Assembly: GCA_947503175.1 (NCBI GenBank)
Contig: CANNCO010000001.1
Coordinates: 186,001 to 250,000 of the forward strand
Reading direction: 5' to 3'
Length of the DNA: 64,000 nt
Source of the DNA: an uncultured Paracoccaceae bacterium
Lineage (GTDB): Bacteria > Pseudomonadota > Alphaproteobacteria > Rhodobacterales > Rhodobacteraceae
Shown here: positions 47,626 through 57,484 of the stretch, in pieces
How the letters are laid out: each line of letters begins with the position of its first letter
How positions within the stretch are numbered: the stretch's first letter is position 1
Notes under the pieces: model-generated
The model's input: the letters and a program-made list of their open reading frames with translations, nothing else
Told to the model about the DNA's origin: nothing
Databases searched by the model: none
Position numbers and translations under genes: made by a program

Positions 47626-48008
47626 AGCCGCCCCACGATGGCTTCGATCGCGGCCTTCAAATCGTTGGGCTGAAAGGGCTTTGCAATGAAATTGTTCATC
47701 TTCAGTGCGCGCCCCCTGTCGATGATCTCCTTGTCTGCGCGCCCCGTGATAAGGAGAAATCCAACGCCCGCGGTCTTTGCCCCGTTTCGCAAGGCGTGTA
47801 ACAGAGCCAGACCATCCATTCCGGGCATGTTGAAATCCGATATGACCAGATGGACGGGAGATCGTTCAATCGTCTGCAAGGCACTCGGACCGTCGGCCGC
47901 AGTGGCGATGGAACCGATCCCCATACCTTCCAGCGCCTGGGTAATCAGGCCGCGGCTTGTCGACATATCGTCAACAACAAGCACCCTCAATTGGTCTCTC
48001 AATGCCAT
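47622..48008 (-). CDS. cheY: CheY-like response regulator
   Basis: RVLVVDDMSTSRGLI, LVISDFNMPGMDGLALL, FIAKPFQPNDLKAAIE. Confidence 0.92.
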   Translation of the reverse strand: MALRDQLRVLVVDDMSTSRGLITQALEGMGIGSIATAADGPSALQTIERSPVHLVISDFNMPGMDGLALLHALRNGAKTAGVGFLLITGRADKEIIDRGRALKMNNFIAKPFQPNDLKAAIEAIVGRL

Positions 48009-48011
48009 GTT

Positions 48012-48923
48012 CTAAGCTTTCTGAGTTTGGCGGGGCATGCGAATATCGCCCCGTCGCTGATAGCTGGTGACCCCGGTCGAAAGGAAACCCTCTGCCTCTG
48101 GTGTCTGCATGCGTTCCGAATGACCAAGAAACAGCCAGCCCTCGGGTCGAAGAGCGGCGTGGAAGCGGGGCCAAAGCAGTTTTTGAGTTGCTTCGGAGAA
48201 GTAGATCAGAACGTTCCGGCAGAAGATGACATCGAACTGCCCGCGCATCGGCCAAGTTTCGATAAGGTTAAGGTGGCGGAAGACCACGAGATCTCTGACA
48301 TTCTGCCGGACCTGACGCTGGCCGGGATCCGGGCCATCTTCAAGAAAACTGCGATCGAAATCGGTTGGGACACCATCGAGGAGCCTGCGATCGTAGACCG
48401 CCTTTCGGGCGACGGAGAGCACGTTCTGATCGATGTCCGTAGCAAGAACTTTCACGTCATGGTTTGCGATCGTTGGTTCGGCGGCCAGCAAAGCCATCGC
48501 GATCGAGTAGGGTTCCTGCCCGGTCGAGCAGCCGGCAGACCAGATCCGGATCCGTCCGCCACCCCGGGCCCGTTCCATCAGATCGGGCAGAACCTGCTCC
48601 TGAAACGTTTCGAAATGGTGATTCTCACGGAAGAAATGCGATACGTTTGTTGTAAGCGCACAGATCATGTGGCGGAGTTCTTCCGCGCCCTCTTTGTGCT
48701 CGATGAAATCGAGATAGTCCCCGAAATCCGTATGGCCGGTGATCTTCAGCCGGCGGTTGAGTCGTGACTGGACCATGGCCCGTTTTGCATCCGGAATGGA
48801 CAGCCCGGCTTCGCGTTCCGCAACCGCTGCGACACGCTGGAACATGCCTGGATCGAGCACGGTCAAATCGCTCGCTCCGATCTGGGTGGAAGCGAAGTTC
48901 ACTTTCTTTGCCGCCGACATCAC
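48012..48923 (-). CDS. cheR: Chemotaxis protein methyltransferase CheR
   Basis: RIRIWSAGCSTGQEPYSIAMAL, VKVLATDIDQNVLSVARKAVY, FDVIFCRNVLIYF. Confidence 0.95.
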   Translation of the reverse strand: MMSAAKKVNFASTQIGASDLTVLDPGMFQRVAAVAEREAGLSIPDAKRAMVQSRLNRRLKITGHTDFGDYLDFIEHKEGAEELRHMICALTTNVSHFFRENHHFETFQEQVLPDLMERARGGGRIRIWSAGCSTGQEPYSIAMALLAAEPTIANHDVKVLATDIDQNVLSVARKAVYDRRLLDGVPTDFDRSFLEDGPDPGQRQVRQNVRDLVVFRHLNLIETWPMRGQFDVIFCRNVLIYFSEATQKLLWPRFHAALRPEGWLFLGHSERMQTPEAEGFLSTGVTSYQRRGDIRMPRQTQKA

Positions 48924-49399
48924 GCTGCAACTTCTTGCGCGCTTGGTACGACCGCAGGCAGATCGAGAATCCGGATCATGCGGCCTTCCAGTATGGTGAG
49001 TGCCTCGATGAACGTGTTGCCCTGATCGGCGGTCATCTCCGGCGGCGTGTGCAACTGTGTTCGCGGGAACGACAGTATGTCTGATACGGCATCCACACGC
49101 AGGCCCACTGTCCGACCGTCGATATCCACGACAATAATCACGTTGCGGTCGTTAGGTTCCTCGACATCGAGCCCAAGCCGCAAGGCAAGGTCGATCACCG
49201 GAAGGACGGCGCCGCGGAGATTTATCACACCCCGGACATAGGCAGGGGCGTGAGGGAGCGACGTCGCGCGGGTCCAGCCGCGAATCTCCCGAACGCTCAT
49301 GATATCGACCGAATACTCGCTTTCGCCGACGCGAAAGGACAGAAGTTCGACCTCGTCAAAATCCTGAAGCTTTTCTGTGGTCTCTGTAATCCCGGCCAT
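48920..49399 (-). CDS. cheW: Chemotaxis coupling protein CheW
   Basis: LLSFRVGESEYSVDIMSVREI, APAYVRGVINLRGAVLPVIDLALRLG. Confidence 0.94.
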   Translation of the reverse strand: MAGITETTEKLQDFDEVELLSFRVGESEYSVDIMSVREIRGWTRATSLPHAPAYVRGVINLRGAVLPVIDLALRLGLDVEEPNDRNVIIVVDIDGRTVGLRVDAVSDILSFPRTQLHTPPEMTADQGNTFIEALTILEGRMIRILDLPAVVPSAQEVAA

Positions 49400-49408
49400 C
49401 TCTTGCTC

Positions 49409-51583
49409 CTATCCGGTCCGTGCGAGTTGGTGTGGGCGGCTTTGTCCGCTGGCATTCATCAGAAGATCGGCCGGATCCAGAATGAGGGCGATCTGACCAT
49501 CGCCCAGGATCGTGGCGGCAGCGACACCCGGGACGTGGCCGTAACTGTCCTGAAGCCCCTTGATCACGACCTGTCGTTGATCTTCTATCCCGTCGACCAC
49601 AAGCGCGGCACGCTGGCCGTCTTCATGCGAAATAAGAAGGACGATGGCGCCTTCGTAACTCTCGCGCGGCGGGGAATACCCAAGCTCGGTCCCCAGATTG
49701 ATCAGGGGAACGAAGGTGTCGCGAACGCGCACTACTTGTGTCTGGGGCCCCAGGGCGCGCGCATCCTCTTTCTGAAGTGAAAGCGTCTCGGATATGGCGC
49801 TAAGGGGTACGACCAGTGTTTCCGAACCGACACGGACAACCATCCCGTCAAGGACGGCCAGTGTCAGCGGTAGCGAAATCGAGAAAGTCGTGCCTTCACC
49901 CGGTGTGGAGGTGATTGTAATCCGGCCGCCAAGGGCGCTGATGGCGTTTTTTACCACGTCCATACCGACGCCGCGGCCCGACAGGTTCGACACTTCGCTC
50001 GCGGTCGAGAACCCCGGCAGGAACAAAAGGTTGTCGATCTCGGTGTCGCTCAGGTCCTGATCGGGTGAAATCAGGCCTTTGTCGGTTGCGATCTGACGTA
50101 CCTTGGGCCGGTTTATGCCGCCCCCGTTATCGGCGACTTCGATGATCACACGACCCGACCGATGCGACGCCCGGAGTGAAACGATGCCTTCTTCGGGTTT
50201 GCCCGCAGCGACGCGGTCGTCCGGGGTTTCAAGTCCGTGATCCACGGCATTGCGGATCATGTGTGTGAGCGGATCCGAAAGTCGTTCGATAACGGTCTTG
50301 TCGATTTCCGTGCCTTCGCCCTCGGTCTTCAGGCGTACGGTCTTCCCGACATCCGACGATGCCTCGCGGACGATTCTTGCCATGCGCTGAAACAGCGACT
50401 TCACCGGTTGCGCGCGGATCAGCATCACGCTGTCCTGAATGTCACGGGTCAGTTGCTGAAACTCGTCCAGGCCCGAGGCGATCTTGGTGTTTCCGGACAG
50501 GCCTGATGCATCGACGGACTGGGCCAGCATCGATTGATTGATCACCAGTTCACCCACAAGATTGACCATGCGGTCGATCCGGTCGAGATCGACCCGGACA
50601 GTCGCGCCTGGTTTCGAGCGCTGCGTATCTGCGGGCCGCTCGGCAGCCTGTGTGACTGTGTCCTCGGACATTTGCGGCCGGATCGGTTCCGGTACGGGCT
50701 CGGCCGGTAAAGATGCCTCCGGTTCGGCGTCGACCGGGAGCGGCGCAGCCGTGACCTCGTCGCCCGAGCCGCCCGGATCGTCCGGCCCCACTTCGGTGAT
50801 TGTCAGGCTGCACAGCCCATCGACAAAGTCGAACACATCGCGGATCGCGTCGTCATCGGCATTCGTATGCAGTTCGATCTGCCATGCCATAACGTTGGCC
50901 GTACCGTCATACTCCTCGAGATCGGGCAGAGCCTCCCGGGTGCAGCAGACAGTGCTTTCGCCCAATCCCGCCAGGGCGCGCAGCAGGAACAGTGGTTCGT
51001 TGCCGCTCCGGTACAGTTCGGGTTCCGGCGAGAACCGGATTTCGACGTGGCGGAGAGCGTTCGCTTCTGTTTCGGTGGCTTCCGTGACGGCGGCGGAATC
51101 GGCTTCGAGATCGGGCAGACCGTCAATCGCCGGCAGATCGAGCGATATGCCCATCGGCTGGAAATCCACGACCTCTTCTTCTGCCGCCTGCCCGTCCTGG
51201 CCGGCGAGTTCTTCGAGTTGCGACAGGAGGTTGGAGCGCACCGCATCATCGATATCGCCGCCGTCTCGTGCGACCCTGACCAGATCGGAAAGCAGATCGC
51301 CGCATTGAAAGAACAGCGCAATGGTTTCGGCTTCGGCCTCAAGCCGCCCGGCCCGCATCTCGTCCATCGTGGTTTCGAACGAATGGGCGAAGGCCACAAG
51401 ATCGTCCAGCCCGAACGCACCGGCCCCGCCCTTGATCGAATGGACGGCGCGAAAGGCGACGTTGATCGTCTCGTCATCCGCTTCGCCGCCCTCCATCATC
51501 TGAAGCGCGTCCTGCAACGCCTCCAGCAATTCTTCGCATTCGATGAAGAACGAGGCGCGGATCTCCTGCATCGGATCGCTCAT
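49409..51583 (-). CDS. cheA: Chemotaxis histidine kinase CheA
   Basis: HPt AFRAVHSIKGGAGAFG; MVNLVGELVINQSML; DPLTHMIRNAVDHGLETP; GRGVGMDVVKNAISALGG; CheW-like C-terminus. Confidence 0.96.
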   Translation of the reverse strand: MSDPMQEIRASFFIECEELLEALQDALQMMEGGEADDETINVAFRAVHSIKGGAGAFGLDDLVAFAHSFETTMDEMRAGRLEAEAETIALFFQCGDLLSDLVRVARDGGDIDDAVRSNLLSQLEELAGQDGQAAEEEVVDFQPMGISLDLPAIDGLPDLEADSAAVTEATETEANALRHVEIRFSPEPELYRSGNEPLFLLRALAGLGESTVCCTREALPDLEEYDGTANVMAWQIELHTNADDDAIRDVFDFVDGLCSLTITEVGPDDPGGSGDEVTAAPLPVDAEPEASLPAEPVPEPIRPQMSEDTVTQAAERPADTQRSKPGATVRVDLDRIDRMVNLVGELVINQSMLAQSVDASGLSGNTKIASGLDEFQQLTRDIQDSVMLIRAQPVKSLFQRMARIVREASSDVGKTVRLKTEGEGTEIDKTVIERLSDPLTHMIRNAVDHGLETPDDRVAAGKPEEGIVSLRASHRSGRVIIEVADNGGGINRPKVRQIATDKGLISPDQDLSDTEIDNLLFLPGFSTASEVSNLSGRGVGMDVVKNAISALGGRITITSTPGEGTTFSISLPLTLAVLDGMVVRVGSETLVVPLSAISETLSLQKEDARALGPQTQVVRVRDTFVPLINLGTELGYSPPRESYEGAIVLLISHEDGQRAALVVDGIEDQRQVVIKGLQDSYGHVPGVAAATILGDGQIALILDPADLLMNASGQSRPHQLARTG

Positions 51584-51589
51584 CCCGGG

Positions 51590-51955
51590 CTACCCCGCAA
51601 CGATCTGCAGGGATTTGACCAGTTTCTCGGGGTCAAACGGTTTCACGATCCAGCCGGTCGCGCCTGCATCGCGGGCGCGCGATTTCAGCTCGGCCGAACT
51701 TTCGGTGGTGAGCACCAGAATCGGTACCGCGCGGTATTCGCTTTGTGCGCGCACCGCGTCGATAAAGCCGAACCCGTCGAGACGGGGCATGTTTATGTCC
51801 GTGATGATGACGTCGGGTTTCAGCCCGTCGAGCACCTCAAGCCCATGTTGCCCGTCTTCGGCCAGATGGGTGGTCATGCCAGCGCCGTTCAATGTGTATT
51901 TCAGCATGTCGCGGATCGTGCGGCTATCATCCACTGCCAGAACATTCAGGCTCAT
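51590..51955 (-). CDS. cheY: CheY-like response regulator (second)
   Basis: NVLAVDDSRTIRDMLKYTL, DVIITDINMPRLDGFGFI, WIVKPFDPEKL. Confidence 0.94.
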   Translation of the reverse strand: MSLNVLAVDDSRTIRDMLKYTLNGAGMTTHLAEDGQHGLEVLDGLKPDVIITDINMPRLDGFGFIDAVRAQSEYRAVPILVLTTESSAELKSRARDAGATGWIVKPFDPEKLVKSLQIVAG

Positions 51956-52230
51956 GTGCCGGCCTCCCAGGTCAGGTCGGCCGGTTTGACACCAAGCGTT
52001 GCAAGAGCGGCGTCCGCTTTGTCCGAAAGGGCGTCGACGACAAAACTGTTCTCGTCCTTTTCCCAGGACGCGCGCGCCACAAGCAGCGTCTGAAGTGCAT
52101 GGGCACCCAGATGATCGACCGCGCTGGCATCGAGCGTGATCGCCTTGCCCCGCGCCACGGTCAGTTGCGCCAGCAATCGTTCAGATGCAGGCAGATCAAG
52201 ACGTGCCTCAAGCTCCAATCGCTCTGTCAT
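51952..52230 (-). CDS. STAS-domain protein of chemotaxis operon
   Basis: ITLDASAVDHLGAHALQTLLVARASW; overlaps cheY start. Confidence 0.78.
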   Translation of the reverse strand: MTERLELEARLDLPASERLLAQLTVARGKAITLDASAVDHLGAHALQTLLVARASWEKDENSFVVDALSDKADAALATLGVKPADLTWEAGT

Positions 52231-52370
52231 CAGGCCCGCCCCTGCGGTTTCGCAACATGTCGCAGCATGACTTCCCCCATTCGGAATACAGTCCGGCAGG
52301 GTTTAGGCGCGGTCGGGTTAAGGCGGAGTTACGCAATCACGAGTTTTCTTGCGTCGCCGGCAAAATGCGG

Positions 52371-53360
52371 TCAGGTCGCGTCCGAGATCCGGGCCAGATG
52401 GGCCGCCGATCCGGCAAGCGCCGCATAATCGTCCTCGATGACCGACACGCTGAAATTCTGCATGAAACCGGCGAACCGTCCCTTGTCTCGGAATGCATCG
52501 GCAAAGCCCATTGGAATCAGATGCGGGGCCATGGCGCGGGCGACACCGCCCGCCAGAAAGACACCGCCGAAGGGCAGGTGATCCAGCGCCTGGTTGCCGG
52601 CAACCCTTCCCAGTATCCGGACGAACCGGCGTACGGCCTCGGCGGCGGTCGGGTCGGCATGATCGTTGCAGGCGGCCATGATCTCGGCGGCCTTGCGCTC
52701 TTTCGCGTGGCCCGCCTCATGGCCGAGCCAGGCGTATACCCGTTCCAGTCCACGCCCGGACAGAACGTCTTCGACCGCGGGAAATCCGTGGGCGGCTTCG
52801 ACGAACTGGCACAGGCGCAACTCGGCTTCGGTCCGGACCGGAAGGTTGCCGTGACCGGCCTCGGACGGTGCTACCAACCGGGCTGCGCCCAGATGATGAA
52901 CAGGGGCCACGTTGAACCCCGTTCCGATGCCGATGACCAGTTGCGACGCCCCGGGAACCGGGGCAGGGCCTGAAATCACCTCGCGCAGGTTCTCGGGCGC
53001 GATCCGGTCAAGCGCGTGGCCCTGCGCCTGCAGATCGTTCAGAACGGCGGCAAAACGCGCTCCGGTCACCCGGCTCAGGGTGTCTTCGTCGATCGTCCAG
53101 TCCAGATTGGTCAGCGTGCCATGCCCGTCCCGCACCGGCCCGGCAATCGCGACAGAGGCCGCATCGCAGTCCGGGTTGCTCTGGGCTTCGGCATAGGCGC
53201 GCAGTACGTTTTCGATCCCGGCATGTTCGGTATTGCGAAACCGTTGGATCGTCTCTTGTTGCAGCACGCCTCCGCGTGCCAGCGCGACCCGCGTATTCGT
53301 CCCACCGATATCGGCGACAAGCGATCTCATGTCGGATGGCTGGACGGCGGACATCGGCAA
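52371..53360 (-). CDS. glk: Glucokinase
   Basis: LVADIGGTNTRVALA, VIGIGTGFNVAPV, EAGHGNLP, FLAGGVARAM. Confidence 0.92.
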   Translation of the reverse strand: MPMSAVQPSDMRSLVADIGGTNTRVALARGGVLQQETIQRFRNTEHAGIENVLRAYAEAQSNPDCDAASVAIAGPVRDGHGTLTNLDWTIDEDTLSRVTGARFAAVLNDLQAQGHALDRIAPENLREVISGPAPVPGASQLVIGIGTGFNVAPVHHLGAARLVAPSEAGHGNLPVRTEAELRLCQFVEAAHGFPAVEDVLSGRGLERVYAWLGHEAGHAKERKAAEIMAACNDHADPTAAEAVRRFVRILGRVAGNQALDHLPFGGVFLAGGVARAMAPHLIPMGFADAFRDKGRFAGFMQNFSVSVIEDDYAALAGSAAHLARISDAT

Positions 53361-53378
53361 TCCTTCGCGAAAAAGGCC

Positions 53379-54701
53379 TTAGCGGGAAAGGGCGGTGGCC
53401 ACTGCGTGATAGGATGCTTTCGGGGTGCGCTTCAAGGTGTCGAAGTCCACATGGACCAGTCCGAACCGCTTGTCATAGCCGAACGCCCATTCGTAATTGT
53501 CCAGCAGCGACCACATGTAATAGCCTTCGACGGGTACACCGGCCTCTATCGCACGGCGGACCGATGCCAGGTGTTCGTTCAGATAGGCGGTGCGTTCAGG
53601 ATCGCCGACCTGCCCGTTCTTGATGCTGTCGCGGTTGGCCATCCCGTTTTCAGTCACATGAATCGGCAGGCCCTTCGCATAATCCCGGTGAACACGGCTC
53701 AGAAACGCTTCCAACCCATCGGGATAGATCTCCCATCCCATTGCGGTCTTGGGAAGGGGGCCTTCGACCTCCCTCAGATGCGGCCAGGGCCCCGCATCCG
53801 GGCCGATCAGCTTCCGGGTGTAGTAGTTGATCCCGCACCAGTCCAAAGGCGCCGTGATCACGTCGAAATCATCCTGCCAACCGTCGGGCAGATGCGGAGC
53901 CAGACCGCTCAGAACCTCTTCGGGGTACGTTCCGAGGAACGCACCCGACAGGAAGAACCGGTTATAGATCGCATCATAGCGGGCGGCGGCCCCGGCAGCC
54001 TCCGGACTGTTATCGACCGGTGTCGAGTACTCAAGATTGAACACACCGCCCAGATTGCCCATGCCCAACCCGCGCATCGCCTGAATGGCGGTCCCGTGGG
54101 CCAGCATGACATGATGCATCGCGCGGGCGGTCGCGCGGATATCGCGCAGGCCGGGCGCATGATGGCCCAGAAAGTGGCTGAGCCAGCCCACGCACCATGG
54201 CTCGTTGATCGGGGCGGCCGACCACAGCCTGTCACCGATCCGGCCCATGACGACTTCCGCGAAATCCCCGAACCACCCGGCAATGTCGCGGTTCCGCCAC
54301 CCGCCCAGATCGGCCAGCGCCGAGGGCAGTTCCCAGTGATACAGCGTGGCTGCCGGTTTCAGCCCGCGCTCCAGCATCCCGTCCACAAGACTGTCATAGA
54401 AATCAAGGCCCTCCGCGTTGATCCTGCCACGGCCTTCGGGCATCACACGCGCCCAGCTTGTGGAAAATCGATAGACGTCGAACCCCGCACCCGCGACCAG
54501 ATCAAGATCCTCTTCCCACCGGTGATAATGGTCACAGGCGATGGCACCGTTCTCGGCTCCCGCGACATTGCCCGGCGTCGCGGCGAAACTGTCCCAATGG
54601 GTCGGGCCCGCGCCGCCATGGGCATGACCTTCGATCTGATAGGCCGAGGTCGCGGTGCCGAACAGAAACCCGTCGGGAAAGTCGCGGCGGTTGTGATCCA
54701 T
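53379..54701 (-). CDS. GH1 family beta-glucosidase
   Basis: DFPDGFLFGTATSAYQIEGH, APINEPWCVGWLSHFLGHHAPGLRD, IHVTENGMA, YYMWSLLDNYEWAFGYDKRFGLVHVDFDTLKRTPKASY. Confidence 0.95.
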   Translation of the reverse strand: MDHNRRDFPDGFLFGTATSAYQIEGHAHGGAGPTHWDSFAATPGNVAGAENGAIACDHYHRWEEDLDLVAGAGFDVYRFSTSWARVMPEGRGRINAEGLDFYDSLVDGMLERGLKPAATLYHWELPSALADLGGWRNRDIAGWFGDFAEVVMGRIGDRLWSAAPINEPWCVGWLSHFLGHHAPGLRDIRATARAMHHVMLAHGTAIQAMRGLGMGNLGGVFNLEYSTPVDNSPEAAGAAARYDAIYNRFFLSGAFLGTYPEEVLSGLAPHLPDGWQDDFDVITAPLDWCGINYYTRKLIGPDAGPWPHLREVEGPLPKTAMGWEIYPDGLEAFLSRVHRDYAKGLPIHVTENGMANRDSIKNGQVGDPERTAYLNEHLASVRRAIEAGVPVEGYYMWSLLDNYEWAFGYDKRFGLVHVDFDTLKRTPKASYHAVATALSR

Positions 54702-54718
54702 GTGTCGTCCTTCGTGGC

Positions 54719-55762
54719 TCAGGCGTTCAGCGCGCGGGCGGGGTGCGGGGCAGGGGCGGTCGAGCGACCGACCAGAAACTCCGCTTCGAGCAGGTCATGG
54801 ACCGGCGGCCCGGGATTGCGGATCTGGTCGATCAGGATGGTGGCCGCACGCCGCCCGGCTTCGCGCACCGACGACCGGAGCGCGGTAAAGATCGGGTCAT
54901 CCGCACCGTTCTGCAGGTAGGACAGATCGTCGTCATGGGCGATCAGCGACAGGTCCCGCCCCAGCTTCAGCCCGGCTTCGTCTGTCGCGCGTCTGATGCC
55001 AAAGGCGCTGATCATCGAGGAACACAGAAACGCGGTGGGAGGATCAGCGCGGGCCAGCAGCGTCTTGGCCGACTGATACCCGTACTGCTCGGTCATCTCG
55101 TCCGACAGCATCAGGTCGGGATCGGGCTCGATACCACGCGCGGTCAGCGCCTCGACAAACCCCGACCTCCGCCGCATGGCGAACTCCATTGTCTCAAGCC
55201 CGTTCACCAAGGCAATTCTGCGGTGTCCCAGATCGACCAGGAACTCGGCCGCCCGGCGGAAGGCGCGACGGTTGTTCACATCGACCCAGTTATAGGCCGC
55301 GTCGATCCCGGTTGCCCGCCCGTGCACCACAAACGGCAACCCGACCGACGACAACAGTGCGATCCGCCCGTCATTGGCCCGCGGCGCATGCACGATGATC
55401 CCATCGACCGAGCCTTTCGCGGCGATATCGCGATAGGCTTTCTCTTCGCCCTCGTCGCTCACGACGGTCAGATGAATGTCAAAGCCTTCGCGCGCATAGA
55501 TCTCGCTCGCACCGGCGATGAAATCGGCAAAAACTGGGTTCACCATCTCATGCCGGGTCGCGAGGGGAATCACATGACCGATCGCCATGCTCTGCCCGGT
55601 GGCAAGCGCCTTGGCCCTTGGATTGGGCTGATAATCGTGGCGCTGGGCTGCGGCCATGACCCGGGCCCGCGTCGCCTCGCTGACCTCCGGGTAACCGTTG
55701 ATCGCCCGGCTGACCGTCGTTGGCGACAGGCCCAGAGACTTGGCCAACTCTTTAAGTTTCAT
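54719..55762 (-). CDS. LacI-family transcriptional regulator (predicted alpha-glucoside regulator)
   Basis: MKLKELAKSLGLSPTTVSRAINGYPEVSEATRARVMAAAQRHDYQPNPRAKALATG; divergent from agl operon. Confidence 0.92.
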   Translation of the reverse strand: MKLKELAKSLGLSPTTVSRAINGYPEVSEATRARVMAAAQRHDYQPNPRAKALATGQSMAIGHVIPLATRHEMVNPVFADFIAGASEIYAREGFDIHLTVVSDEGEEKAYRDIAAKGSVDGIIVHAPRANDGRIALLSSVGLPFVVHGRATGIDAAYNWVDVNNRRAFRRAAEFLVDLGHRRIALVNGLETMEFAMRRRSGFVEALTARGIEPDPDLMLSDEMTEQYGYQSAKTLLARADPPTAFLCSSMISAFGIRRATDEAGLKLGRDLSLIAHDDDLSYLQNGADDPIFTALRSSVREAGRRAATILIDQIRNPGPPVHDLLEAEFLVGRSTAPAPHPARALNA

Positions 55763-55775
55763 GCGGTTTCCGTAT

Positions 55776-55789
55776 TCAAATCGCTTTGG
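55776..55789. promoter_or_regulatory. Imperfect LacI-type operator tcaaatcgctttgg
   Basis: 12/14 match to the perfect palindrome at 55941, 14 nt upstream of the regulator ATG. Confidence 0.6.
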
Positions 55790-55940
55790 TTTCAAAGCAA
55801 AGCCTATCGACAGATTCCGGTAAGGTCAAAACAGAGATTTCGAGACCTGCTCGTAATCGTGCAGGAAAAATATATGAAAATCAGGACAATCACGAAATCG
55901 AGATTGACAGAGCCTGCTGTTTGAGCGACGCTTTCGCCAG

Positions 55941-55954
55941 CCAAAGCGCTTTGG
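55941..55954. promoter_or_regulatory. LacI-type operator, perfect palindrome ccaaagcgctttgg
   Basis: 14-bp perfect dyad with central CG, in the lacI-type/aglE intergenic region. Confidence 0.8.
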
Positions 55955-56032
55955 AAAATCTCTCTGGATCTCCGATAGCGGGCATAAAACAACAAGCGTG
56001 TGATGGCACGCAACGAACTGGGAGGTAATCAT

Positions 56033-57397
56033 ATGACATACAAGCTGTATGCCGGCGCGGCGGCGGTGGCGCTTCTGGCTGGATCGGCCCATGCGGCCGG
56101 GCACCTGATGGTCACGCCGGGCGATGGCGACTTCAATTGGGCGAGTTACGACGAGTTCGCAGCGGCCAACGATTTCTCGGGCCAGCAGCTTACGATCTTC
56201 GGCCCGTGGCTCGGCCCCGACGCCGAAGCCTTGGAAAACGTTCTGAACTTCTTCCGCGAGGCAACCGGCGCCGATGTCCGCTACACCGGGTCCGACAGTT
56301 TCGAACAGCAGATTGTCGTCGATTCCGAGGCCGGTTCGGCCCCGAACATCGCTGTGTTCCCGCAGCCTGGTCTTGCCTCCGATATGGCCGGGCGCGGCTT
56401 CCTCACACCGCTTGGCGATGATGCGGCGAACTGGATGTCCGAAAACTACGCCGCGGGCGACAGCTGGGTGGCTCTTGGCAGCTATGAAGGCGCCGATGGG
56501 ACCGAGAATTTCTATGCATTCCCGTACAAGGCCGATGTGAAATCGCTGGTCTGGTACATCCCGGAAAACTTCGAAGACTTCGACTATGAAGTGCCCGAAA
56601 CGATGGAAGAATTCGTGGCGCTCATGGACCAGATGGTCGCCGATGGCGAGACGCCGCTTTGCGTCGGTCTCGGATCCGGCGGTGCCACCGGCTGGCCCGC
56701 GACCGACTGGGTCGAGGATCTGATGCTGCGGATGCATTCGCCCGAGGTGTATGACCAGTGGGTGACGAATGAGATGCCGTTCAACGACCCGAAGGTCATC
56801 GAGGTTTTGGAGCAGTATGCGACACTGACCGGTAACGACGATTATGTCGCCGGCAACGCCGCCGATACCGCGGCAGTCGACTTCCGCGACAGCCCGAAAG
56901 GCCTCTTCAGCAGCCCGGCCCAGTGCATGATGCACCGTCAGGCATCGTTCATTCCGGCCTTCTTTCCAGAAGGTACCGAAGTGGGTGAGGATGTGGATTT
57001 CTTCTACTTCCCGGCCTTTGCCGAAAAGGATCTGGGCTCGCCGGTTCTTGGTGCTGGCACACTGTTCGCGATCACCAACGAAAACGACGCGGCCCACGGC
57101 TTCATCGACTTCCTTCAGACTGCGATTGCGCATGAGCTGTGGATGAGCCAGGAGGCGGGCGGTTTCCTGACACCCCATACCGGCGTGAACCCGGACGTCT
57201 ACGTGACCGACATCCGCCGCGCTCTGGGTGACATTCTGCTGAACGCCACGACATTCCGCTTCGACGGGTCGGACCTGATGCCGGGCGGCGTCGGCGCGGG
57301 TACCTTCTGGACCGGCATGGTGGATTTCTCCTCGGGTTCGAAGGACGCGGAAACCGTCACCTCCGAGATCCAGTCAAGCTGGGACGCGCTCAAGTAA
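56033..57397 (+). CDS. aglE: Alpha-glucoside ABC transporter substrate-binding protein
   Basis: Signal peptide [25 protein letters not shown]; extracellular SBP family 1; first gene of agl cluster. Confidence 0.88.
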   Translation: MTYKLYAGAAAVALLAGSAHAAGHLMVTPGDGDFNWASYDEFAAANDFSGQQLTIFGPWLGPDAEALENVLNFFREATGADVRYTGSDSFEQQIVVDSEAGSAPNIAVFPQPGLASDMAGRGFLTPLGDDAANWMSENYAAGDSWVALGSYEGADGTENFYAFPYKADVKSLVWYIPENFEDFDYEVPETMEEFVALMDQMVADGETPLCVGLGSGGATGWPATDWVEDLMLRMHSPEVYDQWVTNEMPFNDPKVIEVLEQYATLTGNDDYVAGNAADTAAVDFRDSPKGLFSSPAQCMMHRQASFIPAFFPEGTEVGEDVDFFYFPAFAEKDLGSPVLGAGTLFAITNENDAAHGFIDFLQTAIAHELWMSQEAGGFLTPHTGVNPDVYVTDIRRALGDILLNATTFRFDGSDLMPGGVGAGTFWTGMVDFSSGSKDAETVTSEIQSSWDALK

Positions 57398-57413
57398 AGC
57401 GGGCATGACGCCC

Positions 57414-57444
57414 TTGAGGGTCCTGGTGCCGCTTGGACCCTCAA
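57414..57444 (+). other. Intercistronic hairpin ttgagggtcc-N11-ggaccctcaa
   Basis: 10-bp perfect stem between aglE stop and aglF, no T-tract. Confidence 0.7.
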
Positions 57445-57484
57445 AGACAAAAGACCAAGCCATTTCAATGCGGGAGGGGACGCC

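Noticed and set aside
52300-52325. CtrA-type site (TTAA-N7-TTAA) upstream of the STAS-cheYAWR operon
   Set aside because: tttaggcgcggtcgggttaagg has a wrong half-site (TTAG) and wrong spacing (11 rather than 7).
53016-54920. 634-aa plus-strand ORF
   Set aside because: Antisense to glk and GH1 beta-glucosidase; shadow frame.
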